Origin: Sphingomonas corticis
Lineage (GTDB): Bacteria; Pseudomonadota; Alphaproteobacteria; Sphingomonadales; Sphingomonadaceae
Direction of reading: 5' to 3'
Assembly (NCBI RefSeq): GCF_012035195.1
Contig: NZ_JAAVJH010000001.1
Location: 62,001-126,000 of the forward strand
Length of the DNA: 64,000 bases
In this document: piece after piece, positions 1 through 8,595 of the stretch
How positions within the stretch are numbered: position 1 is the first letter of the stretch
Layout: each line of letters opens with the position of its first letter
The notes under the pieces: generated by a model
Seen by the model: the letters and a program-made list of their open reading frames with translations, nothing else
What the model was told of the DNA's origin: nothing
Databases searched by the model: none
Program-made: the position numbers and the translations under genes

Positions 1-1128
1 ATCGACGCGATCGAGGCCGTGACCAAGCACGACGTGATCGCCTTCCTCACCTGGGTCGCGGAGCAGGTGGGCGACGAAGCGCGTTTCATGCACCAGGGCA
101 TGACCTCCTCCGACGTGCTCGACACCACCCTTTCGGTGCAACTGGCGCGCGCCTCCGACATCCTGCTCGCCGACATCGACGCACTGCTGGCGGTGTTGGA
201 ACGGCGCGCGAAGGAGCACAGGCTGACGCCGACGATCGGGCGCAGCCACGGCATCCATGCCGAGCCCGTCACCTTCGGCCTGAAGCTGGCGGAGGCGCAC
301 GCGGAGTTCGCGCGGCACCGCAAGCGGCTGGTCGCCGCGCGCGAGGACATCGCCACCTGCGCCATCTCCGGCGCGGTCGGCACCTTCGCCAACGTCGATC
401 CGCGCGTGGAGGCGCATGTCGCCGCGAAGCTGGGGCTGGCTGTCGAACCGGTCTCCACCCAGGTGATCGCGCGCGACCGGCACGCGATGTTCTTCGCCAC
501 GCTGGGCGTTATCGCCGGATCGATCGAGCGCGTCGCGACCGAGGTGCGCCACCTGCAGCGCACCGAGGTGCTGGAGGCGGAGGAATATTTCTCGCCCGGG
601 CAGAAGGGATCGTCGGCGATGCCGCACAAGCGCAACCCGGTGCTGACGGAGAACCTGACCGGGCTGGCGCGGATGGTGCGCGGCTACGTCACCCCGGCGC
701 TGGAGAATGTGGCGCTGTGGCACGAGCGCGACATCTCGCACTCGTCGGTGGAGCGCTACATCGGGCCCGACGCCACCATCACGCTCGACTTCGCGCTGGC
801 GCGGCTGACCGGTGTGGTCGACAAGCTGCTGGTCTATCCCGCGCGGATGCAGAAGAACCTGGATCGGATGGGCGGCCTCGTCCACTCGCAGCGCGTGCTG
901 CTCGCGCTGACGCAGGCGGGGGTGAGCCGCGAGGATTCCTACCGGCTGGTTCAGCGTAATGCGATGAAGGTGTGGGAATCGGACGGCGAGCTGTCGCTGC
1001 TGGAGCTGCTGAAGGCCGACCCGGAAGTGGGCGCCGCGCTGTCCGCCGCGGAGATCGAGGACAAGTTCGATCTGGGCTACCACTTCAAGCACGTCGACAC
1101 CATTTTCGAGCGGGTGTTCGAACGTTAA
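1..1128 (+). CDS. purB: Adenylosuccinate lyase (5' end outside the window)
   Basis: Cleaves SAICAR and adenylosuccinate, releasing fumarate, in purine synthesis; cytoplasmic homotetramer. The reading frame is open from the first base, so the gene starts upstream; 375 residues are present, about 60 fewer than usual. The fumarase/aspartase superfamily signature ([10 protein letters not shown], about nt 610-640) carries the catalytic loop serine, and TSSD (about nt 106-117) and the GRSHG histidine stretch (about nt 238-252) match PurB. Nothing in the sequence suggests co-transcription with the small ORF that follows after about 115 bases. Confidence 0.96.
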   Translation: MDAIEAVTKHDVIAFLTWVAEQVGDEARFMHQGMTSSDVLDTTLSVQLARASDILLADIDALLAVLERRAKEHRLTPTIGRSHGIHAEPVTFGLKLAEAHAEFARHRKRLVAAREDIATCAISGAVGTFANVDPRVEAHVAAKLGLAVEPVSTQVIARDRHAMFFATLGVIAGSIERVATEVRHLQRTEVLEAEEYFSPGQKGSSAMPHKRNPVLTENLTGLARMVRGYVTPALENVALWHERDISHSSVERYIGPDATITLDFALARLTGVVDKLLVYPARMQKNLDRMGGLVHSQRVLLALTQAGVSREDSYRLVQRNAMKVWESDGELSLLELLKADPEVGAALSAAEIEDKFDLGYHFKHVDTIFERVFER

Positions 1129-1243
1129 CTTCTCGCGAACGATTGCATCGCACGCAAGCAAGATTGTTACGCACGGTTGTTGCGGTGCAACACGGGTGTG
1201 GCCATATCGCCACTGCCGGGATGACCCGGCAGGAGACCACACC

Positions 1244-1330
1244 ATGCGCATGTTCGAAGCCGCCGCCAGCACCATGCTGGCCATCGCGGCCCAGGCGCTG
1301 GTGGTCGGCGCGGTCGTGACCGCGCTCTGA
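1244..1330 (+). CDS. 28-residue putative single-span membrane peptide
   Basis: Short ORF reading MRMFEAAASTM followed by an unbroken hydrophobic Ala/Val/Leu stretch to the stop (about residues 11-28), enough for one membrane span. A good Shine-Dalgarno (GGAG, 1232-1235) sits 8 bases before the ATG, and a perfect 7-bp hairpin (1214-1220 with 1225-1231) lies just before that site. A GC-rich hairpin follows the stop. Function unknown. A similar tiny membrane ORF occurs at 56398. The ribosome site and the terminator-like hairpin support a real gene; no family is recognised. Confidence 0.55.
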   Translation: MRMFEAAASTMLAIAAQALVVGAVVTAL

Positions 1331-1342
1331 TCCATCGGCGCT

Positions 1343-1366
1343 CCGCCCTCCCCTCGCGGAGGGCGG
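1343..1366 (+). terminator. Stem-loop after the 28-codon ORF
   Basis: Perfect 9-bp stem CCGCCCTCC / GGAGGGCGG with a 6-base loop, 12 bases after the stop codon of the small ORF. There is no T-run, so it may act as a weak terminator or as an RNA 3'-end stabiliser. Confidence 0.4.
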
Positions 1367-1398
1367 TCAGCCGCCCGGATCCATGCTATCTTCCGTCG

Positions 1399-1953
1399 AT
1401 GACGAAGATCCTCGGTGCCGTGCTGGCGGGCGGGCGCGCGACCCGCTTCGGCTCGGACAAGGCGCTGGCGCTGCTCGACGGCGCGACGCTGCTCCACCAC
1501 GCGCTCGCCAGCCTGGCGCCGCACTGTGCCGCGCTCGTCGTATGTGGCCGCGATGCCGCACCGGTGCCGACCATCGCCGATCGGCCCGCGCCGGGGCTGG
1601 GCCCGCTCGGCGGACTGGCGGGAGCGCTGCTCCATGCCGAGGCGCACGGCTTCGACGCCGTGCTGACCACCGCGTGCGACACGCCGTTCCTCCCTGCCGA
1701 CCTGCTCGCCGCGCTGCTGGCGCGCGACGGCGCCTTCGCGGCGGAGGCGCCCACCGTGGGCCGCTGGCCGGCGCGGCTCGCGAGCGGGCTGATCGCGCAT
1801 CTCGCGGACGGAGGCGATCGCTCGATCCGGCGATGGGCCCGATCGGCCGGGCTGCACGCGGTGATGCCGGGGGTGACGGTGCCCAACGTCAACACGGCGG
1901 AGGACCTGACACGCCTGTCGCGTCGGAGCGGAAACGCCGGGACGCCGATCTAG
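1399..1953 (+). CDS. mobA: Molybdenum cofactor guanylyltransferase
   Basis: Transfers GMP from GTP to molybdopterin-Mo to form the MGD cofactor of DMSO-reductase-type enzymes. The 184 residues open with the nucleotidyltransferase glycine motif LAGGRATRFGSDKA (residues 8-21), whose lysine contacts the phosphates. The metal-binding aspartate is in TACDTPFLP (about residues 93-101). Length is slightly short of the usual 190-200. It stands alone here; no other Moco gene is in the window. NTP transferases of this fold can be misassigned (MobA-like, CofC), but the motif set fits MobA best. Confidence 0.88.
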   Translation: MTKILGAVLAGGRATRFGSDKALALLDGATLLHHALASLAPHCAALVVCGRDAAPVPTIADRPAPGLGPLGGLAGALLHAEAHGFDAVLTTACDTPFLPADLLAALLARDGAFAAEAPTVGRWPARLASGLIAHLADGGDRSIRRWARSAGLHAVMPGVTVPNVNTAEDLTRLSRRSGNAGTPI

Positions 1954-2065
1954 ATCAGGAACCTCGACCTTTCGGCCAACATGGCTGACTGATACGCGTC
2001 AATGATCGCGAAAGGGGACGCTTGCCCGGGTGGGCGCGGCACATCCATCCCGGCAGAAGGGTCCC

Positions 2066-2335
2066 ATGCCTCGTTACTTCTTCCATGTCATGGACGGGCA
2101 GGACTTCCCGGATCACGAGGGCGTCGAGCTTGCCGACCTGCCCGATGCGCGCCGCCACGCGATCCGGGTGGCGGGCAACCTGCTGCTCGACATCTCCGAC
2201 ACTTTCTGGTCGACGGGCGAGTGGACCATTCGCGTCGCCGACGAGCGCGACCTGACGCAGTTCCAGCTGACCTTCTTCGCCACCGAAGCGCCCGTCACGC
2301 AGGCGCATGGCCCCAAGCCGAGGATCGATCATTGA
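2066..2335 (+). CDS. DUF6894 family protein, copy 1
   Basis: 89-residue cytoplasmic protein starting MPRYFFHVMDG, typical of the small DUF6894 proteins of alphaproteobacteria, whose function is unknown. The family pattern is a YFFH-type N-terminal strand followed by D.EG.EL.D...AR..A. An in-frame upstream start at 2030 would add residues not seen in the family, so the ATG at 2066 was chosen. Its stop overlaps the TTG start of a second, related small protein (TTGA), suggesting translational coupling. Confidence 0.8.
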   Translation: MPRYFFHVMDGQDFPDHEGVELADLPDARRHAIRVAGNLLLDISDTFWSTGEWTIRVADERDLTQFQLTFFATEAPVTQAHGPKPRIDH

Positions 2336-2556
2336 GCGACCTTTACTACCTCAACCTGCGCGGCGGTGGGCGGGAGCGGGTGGAAATCCGCGCCGCCGGC
2401 GTGGACGAGGCGCGCAACATGGCCGTCCGCTACCTCGGCCAGTATCTCACCGAGCATCCCGCCTTCGCCGACGAAGGGCATTGGCGCCTGTCGGTCGAGG
2501 ACGTCGCCGGATCGGTGCTGACGACGGTGATCGTCGCCACGGTGACGCCGCGCTGA
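2332..2556 (+). CDS. DUF6894-like protein, copy 2 (TTG start)
   Basis: 74 residues beginning SDLYYLNLRGGG after a TTG initiator that overlaps the previous stop by three bases. The pattern (YYLNL, then an AR-containing helix and a W.L.V.D strand pair) parallels the preceding protein, so the two look like diverged tandem paralogues. No ATG lies near the expected N-terminus in this frame; the open frame extends back to 2002 only as a shadow of copy 1. Function unknown. Confidence 0.7.
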   Translation: MSDLYYLNLRGGGRERVEIRAAGVDEARNMAVRYLGQYLTEHPAFADEGHWRLSVEDVAGSVLTTVIVATVTPR

Positions 2557-2640
2557 AACGACGGGGACCGGCCGCGCGCGCACGGGCCTGGACCCCGCGC
2601 GGCATTGCCACCCGCCCACGCCCCGCCTAACCCGCCGCGC

Positions 2641-4413
2641 ATGGCCAGCATTCCGGACGTCGCCCCCTCCCGCAGGATCGGCAATCTCGCGATCGTGTGG
2701 CGCCACGCGAAGCGCTATCCCGGCCGCATCGCCATCGCCTGGGCCGCGCTGGCGGTGACGTCCGCGGCGACCATCGCCATCCCCTACAGCTTCAAGCGCG
2801 TGGTCGACCGCGGCTTCGCCGGCGGCGGCAGCGAGGCGGCGGTGGCTGGCGCGTTCCACTACATGCTGATGATCGTCGTCGTGCTGGCGATCGGCACGGC
2901 GGTACGCTTCTACTACGTCTCCTGGCTGGGGGAGCGCGTGGTCGCCGACATCCGCGAGGCGGTGCAGCGCCACCTGCTGGGGCTGGCGCCGCGCTTCTAC
3001 GAGGAGAACCGACCCTCGGAGATCGCGAGCCGGCTGACCGCGGATACGGCGCAGATCGAGACGGTGGTCGGCTCCACGGTGTCGATCGCGCTGCGCAACG
3101 CCTTCACCGCGGTCGGCGGCCTCGTCTACCTCTTCGCCATCTCTCCCAAGCTGGCGGGGATGCTGCTGGTCGGGATCCCGCTCATCATCGCGCCGATCGC
3201 GCTCTTGGGCCGCAAGGTGCGCGACTATTCGCGCACGTCGCAGGACCGCATCGCGGACGTCGGATCGATGGTGACGGAGACGCTGGGCGCGATGAAGATC
3301 GTGCAGGCGTTCGGGCAGGAACGGCGCGAGGCGTCGCGCTTCGCGCAGGCGGTGGAGGCGACCATGGCGGCGGCGCAGAAGCGCATCGCCCTGCGCGCCG
3401 CGATGACCGCCATCGTCATCGGGCTGGTCTTCGGGTCGATCACGATGGTGCTGTGGGAAGGCGCGGAGGACGTGGCCAGCGGCGCGCTGTCCGGCGGCGC
3501 CATCGCCGCCTTCGTGCTGACGGGCGGGATCGTCGCCGGCGCGTTCGGCGCGCTGACCGAGGTCTACGGCGACCTGCTGCGCGGTGCGGGCGCGGCCGGG
3601 CGCCTGTCCGAACTGCTGGAGGAGCGGGCGGAGATCGCGGCGCCGGCGGCTCCGCTCCCCCTGCCCGAGCCGCCGCAGGGGCGCCTCGCGTTCGAGCACG
3701 TCGCCTTCCGTTACCCCACCAGGCCGGAGGTAGCGGCGCTGCAGGACTTCTCGCTCGCCATCGCACCGGGCGAGACGGTGGCGGTGGTCGGCCCGTCGGG
3801 TGCGGGCAAGTCGACGCTGTTCCAGCTCCTCCAGCGCTTCTACGACCCCGCCGAGGGGCGGGTGACGATCGACGGCGTCGACCTGACCGCGGCCGACCCC
3901 ACCGCCGTGCGCGCGCGGCTGGCGATGGTGCCGCAGGAAACGGTGATCTTCGGCACCAGCGCGCGCGACAACCTGCGCTACGGCGCGTGGGAGGCGGACG
4001 ATGCGGCGATCTGGCGCGCGGCGGAGGCGGCGAACGCGGCGGACTTCCTGCGCGCGCTGCCCGAGGGGCTCGACACGTTCCTGGGCGAGGGCGGCGCTCG
4101 CCTGTCGGGCGGGCAGCGGCAGCGCGTCGCCATCGCCCGCGCGCTGCTGCGCGACGCGCCCGTGCTGCTGCTGGACGAGGCGACCAGCGCGCTGGACGCG
4201 GAGAGCGAGCGCCTGGTGCAGGACGCGCTGGAGCGGCTGATGGCGAACCGCACCACCATCGTCATCGCGCACCGGCTGGCGACGGTGCGCGCCGCGGATC
4301 GCATCGTCGTGATGGACGCCGGGCGCATCGTCGAGGAGGGCACGCATACGACGCTGTCGGCGCGGGGCGGGCTGTATGCGCGGCTGGCGAGCCTGCAGTT
4401 TCACGACGCATGA
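2641..4413 (+). CDS. ABC exporter, fused transmembrane and ATPase domains
   Basis: 590-residue half-transporter of the MsbA/lipid-multidrug exporter class; works as a homodimer in the inner membrane. Residues about 20-310 hold six predicted spans. The ATPase domain follows with Walker A GPSGAGKST (about residue 384), signature LSGGQRQR (about 490), Walker B LLLDEATSALD (about 510) and the H-loop IAHRLATV. The ATG at 2641 is preferred to the upstream in-frame start at 2605, which would overlap a Pro-rich non-coding run. Substrate cannot be told from sequence; sphingomonad relatives are annotated only as ABC transporter ATP-binding/permease. Confidence 0.9.
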   Translation: MASIPDVAPSRRIGNLAIVWRHAKRYPGRIAIAWAALAVTSAATIAIPYSFKRVVDRGFAGGGSEAAVAGAFHYMLMIVVVLAIGTAVRFYYVSWLGERVVADIREAVQRHLLGLAPRFYEENRPSEIASRLTADTAQIETVVGSTVSIALRNAFTAVGGLVYLFAISPKLAGMLLVGIPLIIAPIALLGRKVRDYSRTSQDRIADVGSMVTETLGAMKIVQAFGQERREASRFAQAVEATMAAAQKRIALRAAMTAIVIGLVFGSITMVLWEGAEDVASGALSGGAIAAFVLTGGIVAGAFGALTEVYGDLLRGAGAAGRLSELLEERAEIAAPAAPLPLPEPPQGRLAFEHVAFRYPTRPEVAALQDFSLAIAPGETVAVVGPSGAGKSTLFQLLQRFYDPAEGRVTIDGVDLTAADPTAVRARLAMVPQETVIFGTSARDNLRYGAWEADDAAIWRAAEAANAADFLRALPEGLDTFLGEGGARLSGGQRQRVAIARALLRDAPVLLLDEATSALDAESERLVQDALERLMANRTTIVIAHRLATVRAADRIVVMDAGRIVEEGTHTTLSARGGLYARLASLQFHDA

Positions 4414-4669
4414 TCGAGGTTCGCGCGAAGGCGAGAAGGCGCGAAGAGGAAGTTGCTTCGCGCGGAAGCGCGGAGACGCGGAGAAGAAGATCTCGGCGAA
4501 GCCGAGCCTCCCGCCACCTCAGGCTTTGAAGGAGCCGCCGATGGCGGCTCGGCGGATCACCACGAGCGGATCACCTCCGCGTCTCCGCGCCAACCAGCCG
4601 TCTTCGCGTCTTCGCGTCTTCGCGAGAACCCTCTACACTCCCGCGCGACACAGGAGAGGAGCCAGCGAC
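4414..4669. repeat. Intergenic inverted-repeat block with TTCGCG-type iterations
   Basis: 256 bases with no convincing gene. The left part (about 4424-4485) has repeated GCGAAGG/GCGAAGA and GCGGAGACGCGGAG units; the right part (about 4577-4624) has the complementary CTCCGCGTCTCCGCG and a threefold TCTTCGCG iteration, so the two halves can pair over a long distance. Between them are two tight hairpins: CTCGGC-GAA-GCCGAG (about 4492-4506) and GAGCCGCC-GAT-GGCGGCTC (about 4531-4549). Such iterated elements are common between sphingomonad genes. The inner hairpins could end transcription of the ABC exporter. Confidence 0.6.
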
Positions 4670-5827
4670 ATGGCGCAGGATTTCGACATCATCGTCTACG
4701 GCGCCACCGGCTTCACCGGGCGGCTGGTGGCGGAGCATCTCGCGAGCGCGCACCCCGGTCGCGGGCGGTGGGCGATGGCGGGGCGGTCGCTCAGCAAGCT
4801 GGAGGCGCTGCGCGCCGAGATGGGGATCGGCAACGACGTGCCGCTGCTGACCGCCAATGCCGACGATCCCGCCTCGCTGCGCGCGATGTGCCAGCGCACG
4901 AAGGTGGTGATCTCCACTGTCGGTCCGTACCAGCTCTACGGCAGCGACCTGGTCGCCGCCTGCGCCGCGACCGGTACCGCTTATGTCGACCTGTGCGGCG
5001 AGCCCGCCTGGATGCGCGAGATGATCGACGCGCACGAGGCGGAGGCGAAGCGGACGGGCGCGCGGATCGTCTTCTCCTGCGGGTTCGATTCGATCCCGTT
5101 CGACCTGGGCGTGCTGACGCTGCAGGAAGCGGCGGCGCGGCGCTTCGGCGCGCCGGTGCGGCGCGTGAAAGGGCGCGTGCGGCAGATGAAGGGGGGCTTC
5201 TCCGGCGGCACCGCGGCCAGCCTGAAGGCGACGCTGGCGGCGGCGGCGCGCCAGCCGATGCTGGTCAAGCTGCTGGCCGATCCCTTCGCGCTGACCCCGG
5301 GGCACAAGGGCCCGGCGCAGCCCAGCGGCCTGATCCCGGAATTCGATCCCACGCTGAACGCCTGGGTCGCGCCGTTCATCATGGCGCCCATCAACACGAA
5401 GAACGTCCACCGCACCAATTTCCTGCTGGGCCAGCCGTGGGGCGACATCGTCTACGACGAGATGGTCGTCGCCGGGCTGGGCGATATCGGCAAGGCCGCG
5501 GCGGAGGCGCTGGCGAAGCTGAACCCGCTGGCGAGCGACAAGGGACCGAAGCCCGGCGAGGGACCGTCGAGGGAGGAGCGCGAGGCCGGGCATTTCGACG
5601 TGCTGTTCGTTGGCCTGACCGAGGACGGCGGCCGCTGCGAGGCGGTGGTGACGGGGAACCGGGATCCCGGCTACGGGTGCACGTCCAAGATGCTGGGCGA
5701 GAGCGCGCTGTGCCTGGTCGAGGACGTGGCCGGGGCGGGCGGGATCTGGACCCCCGGCGCGCTGATGGGCGCGGCGCTGCGCACGCGGCTGGAGCGGCAC
5801 GCGGGGATGAGCTTCACCGCGGCGTGA
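4670..5827 (+). CDS. Saccharopine dehydrogenase-like NADP-binding protein
   Basis: 385 residues; the ATG at 4670 follows an AGGAGAGGA ribosome site. Begins with a Rossmann dinucleotide-binding fold (VYGATGFTGRLVAEHL, residues 9-24), as in the saccharopine dehydrogenase NADP-binding domain family, which includes bacterial trans-acting enoyl reductases. VISTVGPYQLYG and VDLCGEPAWM are further family marks. A glycine-rich FSGGTAAS segment lies in the middle. The real substrate is unknown; this family is poorly characterised in Proteobacteria and is not the lysine-pathway enzyme. Repeat sequence follows the stop. Confidence 0.85.
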   Translation: MAQDFDIIVYGATGFTGRLVAEHLASAHPGRGRWAMAGRSLSKLEALRAEMGIGNDVPLLTANADDPASLRAMCQRTKVVISTVGPYQLYGSDLVAACAATGTAYVDLCGEPAWMREMIDAHEAEAKRTGARIVFSCGFDSIPFDLGVLTLQEAAARRFGAPVRRVKGRVRQMKGGFSGGTAASLKATLAAAARQPMLVKLLADPFALTPGHKGPAQPSGLIPEFDPTLNAWVAPFIMAPINTKNVHRTNFLLGQPWGDIVYDEMVVAGLGDIGKAAAEALAKLNPLASDKGPKPGEGPSREEREAGHFDVLFVGLTEDGGRCEAVVTGNRDPGYGCTSKMLGESALCLVEDVAGAGGIWTPGALMGAALRTRLERHAGMSFTAA

Positions 5828-5859
5828 AGCCGACCGTGCCCAAGGCGCCGGCCGCTCCC

Positions 5860-5941
5860 CGTTCGTGCTGAGCGAAGTCGAAGCACATGCGTCAGGCACT
5901 AGCGCCCTGGGCATGTCCTTCCGACAAGCTCGTGACAAACG
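5860..5941. repeat. Sphingomonad REP-like palindrome pair
   Basis: Left arm CCGTTCGTGCTGAGCGAAGT.. (5859-5890) and an imperfect inverted right arm (about 5911-5941, ending ACAAGCTCGTGACAAACGG) flank about 20 bases. The same arm occurs near 13.5, 17.4, 23.5 and 23.9 kb. Confidence 0.8.
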
Positions 5942-5963
5942 GTCGCGAGCCGCGATCGGCCCC

Positions 5964-6269
5964 TCATCCCGTTGCGGCGAGCGCGCCCGCGGCAGCGAAG
6001 CCGGCGAGCGCGACGTAGCCGAGCACGCTCGCCAGCCCTTCCTTGCGGAAATCGAGGAAGCGGCGCTCGTCCAGCCAGTGGCGGCCCTCCGGCGTCTCCT
6101 TCACCGCGCCGAAGGCGACCATGCGGTCGAGCAGCTTCGCATCCTCCGCCGGGGCGATCTCGATCGCGGTGTCGCGCGTGATCGCGCCCCGCCGGCGCAG
6201 CTCGAGCGCCACCTTGTTGCGCGTGCGCGTGGCCCGGTCGAGCACGCGGTCTTTCAGATCGGGCTTCAT
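5964..6269 (-). CDS. Hypothetical protein with C-terminal membrane segment
   Basis: 101 residues, starting MKPDLKDRVLDRATR at an ATG that overlaps the rnr stop by 4 bases (ATGA), so it is probably translated with ribonuclease R. The N-terminal two thirds is a charged helix-rich region with an ELRRRGAIT winged-helix-like look; the last 25 residues (GLASVLGYVALAGFAAAG) form one probable membrane span. I do not recognise the family. Coupling to rnr may only reflect gene packing. Confidence 0.72.
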   Translation of the reverse strand: MKPDLKDRVLDRATRTRNKVALELRRRGAITRDTAIEIAPAEDAKLLDRMVAFGAVKETPEGRHWLDERRFLDFRKEGLASVLGYVALAGFAAAGALAATG

Positions 6270-8563
6270 CGACGCTTTCCCTGGTGACGGATGTTGGCGG
6301 GACGGCCCCGCCGCTTGAGGACGCGCTTCGGATCCCGCCCGCGATCCTCGCGCGGCGCGGCGAAGCGGCCCTCGGGCAGTTCGAAGCGCAGCGCGCCGGA
6401 GACCGGATTGGCCTCCGCCAGCCGCAGCTTCAGCCGCTGTCCCGAGGCGTAGACGTCGCCGCTGGCGTCGCCGACCAGCCGCCGCGCGCCTTCGTCGAAG
6501 CGGAAATATTCGCCGCCGAGATCGCGCACCGGCATCAAGCCGTCGCCGCCGACCCCCTCCACCGTGGCGAAGAAGCCGAAGTTGGTGACTCCGGTGATCC
6601 GCGCCTCCACCACCTCGCCGACGCGTTCGGACAGATAGGCCGCGACGTAGCGGTCGAGCGTGTCGCGCTCCGCCTCCATCGCGCGGCGCTCCAGCGCGCT
6701 GATCGCCTCGCCCGCGCGCTCGAAATCCTCGTTGCCGGCCAGACCGCCGGGACCAAGCGCATAGGCGGAAACGAGCGCGCGATGGACCATCAGGTCGGCG
6801 TAACGGCGGATCGGCGAGGTGAAGTGGGCGTAGCTGCCGAGCGACAGGCCGAAATGGCCGAGGTTGCCCGGCCCGTAATAGGCCTGGGTCTGCGTGCGCA
6901 GCACCTGCTCCATCACCTGCGGGCGGAACTCGGCGTCGCCCACGCGCTCGATGATGCGGTTGAAGGTGGCGGGCTTCACCACCTGGCCGAGCGCGAAGGC
7001 GACGTCGTAGGTGGCGAGATAGTCCTTTAGCGCGACGAGCTTCTCCCGACTGGGCGGTTCGTGGATGCGGTACATGACCGGCGCCTTCTTCGCCTCCAGC
7101 GCCTTTGCGGCGGCGACGTTGGCGGCGATCATGAAGTCCTCGACCAGCCGGTGCGCATCCAGCCGCTCGCGCGGGGCGACGGAGAGGAGGCGGCCCTTCT
7201 CGTCCAGCACGACGCGGCGCTCGGGCAGGTCGAGGTCTAGCGGCTCGCGCCGGTCCCGCGCCGCGGCGAGCGCGCGCCAGCAGGACCAGAGATCGCGCAG
7301 CGTCTCGCCCTCGTCGCCGCGGTCGACCGCTGCCTGCGCGTCCTCGTAGGCGATGTTCGCCGCGATGCGCACGACCGCGCGAGAGAAGCGCCACGCCTTC
7401 AGCGTGCCGTCCTTCGCGATCGTGAGGTGGCAGGCGAGCGCCGCGCGATCCTCGCCGTGCTTCAGCGAGCAGACGTCGGCAGACAGCACCTCCGGCAGCA
7501 TCGGCACGACGCGGTCGGGAAAGTAGACCGAATTGCCCCGCGCGCGCGCCTCGCGGTCCAGCGCGCTGCCCGGGCGGACGTAGAAGCTGACGTCGGCGAT
7601 GGCCACCACCGCCGTCCAGCCGTCGGCATTGGCGGGATCGTCGTCGGGCGCGGCCCAGATCGCGTCGTCGTGGTCGCGCGCATCCGCCGGGTCGATCGCG
7701 ACGATCGGCAGGTGAGTGAGGTCCTCGCGGCCTTCACCCAGGGGCTGACGCGCCACCCGCTCGGCCTCGTCGAGCGTTTCCTCGGCGAAGCGGTCGGGAA
7801 TGCCGAACTGGTGGATGGCGATCAGCGAGAAGCTCTTCGGCGCGAAGGGATCGCCCAGTCGCTGCACGACGCGCGCGGTGACGCGCGGGGGGCGGCCCGC
7901 CTTCTCGGCCAGCACCAGATCGCCCGCCTGCGCGCCGCCTGCGTCGGACACTGCGTATTCGCGCTTCTCCTTCTTCTCGACGCCCTGCAACCACAGGCGG
8001 TCTCCCTCACCGCGCAGCACCCCGATCATCTGCTCCGACGCGGCCTGGAGCGTCTTCATCGGATGCGCGATCCAGCCGCTGCCAAGTGCCGGTGAAGCCG
8101 TCCCCCGGACGGCTTCAGATCGTCCGGGGGACGATCGGGCCGGCACTTCTTCCGTCCGCGCCAGGATGCGCTGGCCGACGCCCAGCGCGCCGCGCTTGCG
8201 CTCGCGCACGCGGACGCGCGGCGGCGGCGTCTCCGCCTCCCACCGCTCGGGCACCGCCCACACATTGCCGCCCTCGTCCACGTCGGCGACGCGCAGCACC
8301 GTCACCTTCGGCAAGCCGCCCATCTTGTGGAAGGCGCGGCCCGGAGCCGAGTCGATCAGCCCCTCGTCGGCCATGTCCTTCAGCAGGGCCTTCAGCGCGA
8401 TCTTCTCCTGCGCGGTCAGCGCGAAGGCGCGCGCGATCTCGCGCTTGCCCGCGGGCTCGTCGCTGGACGTGATGAAGGACAGGATCTGCTCGCGCGTGGG
8501 CAAGCCGGCTGGAGGTCTTTTCGGCACGGCGATGCAGATAGGGACTTGCGGCGGCCGCGTCAT
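6266..8563 (-). CDS. rnr: Ribonuclease R (3'-5' exoribonuclease)
   Basis: 765-residue RNB-family exonuclease that degrades structured RNA in mRNA and rRNA quality control. N-terminal winged-helix segment (about residues 22-80), then cold-shock domains, the RNB catalytic domain with IDPADARDHDDAIWA (metal-binding aspartates, about residue 290) and a C-terminal S1 domain, ending in a basic tail. The ATG at 8563 has GGGAG upstream; a GTG 12 codons on is an alternative. Unusual: residues about 138-160 (VPARSSPGRSEAV..) between the conserved LARTEE and GWIAHPMK are encoded by a palindromic element (8084-8148) inserted in frame. Confidence 0.95.
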   Translation of the reverse strand: MTRPPQVPICIAVPKRPPAGLPTREQILSFITSSDEPAGKREIARAFALTAQEKIALKALLKDMADEGLIDSAPGRAFHKMGGLPKVTVLRVADVDEGGNVWAVPERWEAETPPPRVRVRERKRGALGVGQRILARTEEVPARSSPGRSEAVRGTASPALGSGWIAHPMKTLQAASEQMIGVLRGEGDRLWLQGVEKKEKREYAVSDAGGAQAGDLVLAEKAGRPPRVTARVVQRLGDPFAPKSFSLIAIHQFGIPDRFAEETLDEAERVARQPLGEGREDLTHLPIVAIDPADARDHDDAIWAAPDDDPANADGWTAVVAIADVSFYVRPGSALDREARARGNSVYFPDRVVPMLPEVLSADVCSLKHGEDRAALACHLTIAKDGTLKAWRFSRAVVRIAANIAYEDAQAAVDRGDEGETLRDLWSCWRALAAARDRREPLDLDLPERRVVLDEKGRLLSVAPRERLDAHRLVEDFMIAANVAAAKALEAKKAPVMYRIHEPPSREKLVALKDYLATYDVAFALGQVVKPATFNRIIERVGDAEFRPQVMEQVLRTQTQAYYGPGNLGHFGLSLGSYAHFTSPIRRYADLMVHRALVSAYALGPGGLAGNEDFERAGEAISALERRAMEAERDTLDRYVAAYLSERVGEVVEARITGVTNFGFFATVEGVGGDGLMPVRDLGGEYFRFDEGARRLVGDASGDVYASGQRLKLRLAEANPVSGALRFELPEGRFAAPREDRGRDPKRVLKRRGRPANIRHQGKRR
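8084..8148. repeat. Palindromic element inside rnr with two alternative folds
   Basis: Outer 9-bp perfect stem AAGTGCCGG (8084-8092) / CCGGCACTT (8140-8148). Inside, one fold gives two hairpins: TGAAGCCGTC/GACGGCTTCA (8093-8102, 8108-8117) and GATCGTC/GACGATC (8118-8124, 8130-8136), with loops CCCCG and CGGGG that are complementary to each other. A second fold gives one 12-bp stem (8099-8110 with 8122-8133). The open reading frame is kept through it. Confidence 0.85.
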
Positions 8564-8595
8564 CGGTCACGCTCCCGACTCGGGGGGCAAAAACG

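Noticed and set aside
2697..4529. Very long open frames in alternative phases over the ABC exporter (also 2329-4404 minus)
   Set aside because: Arg/Ala/Gly-rich shadow translations caused by high GC; the real gene has full ABC motifs.
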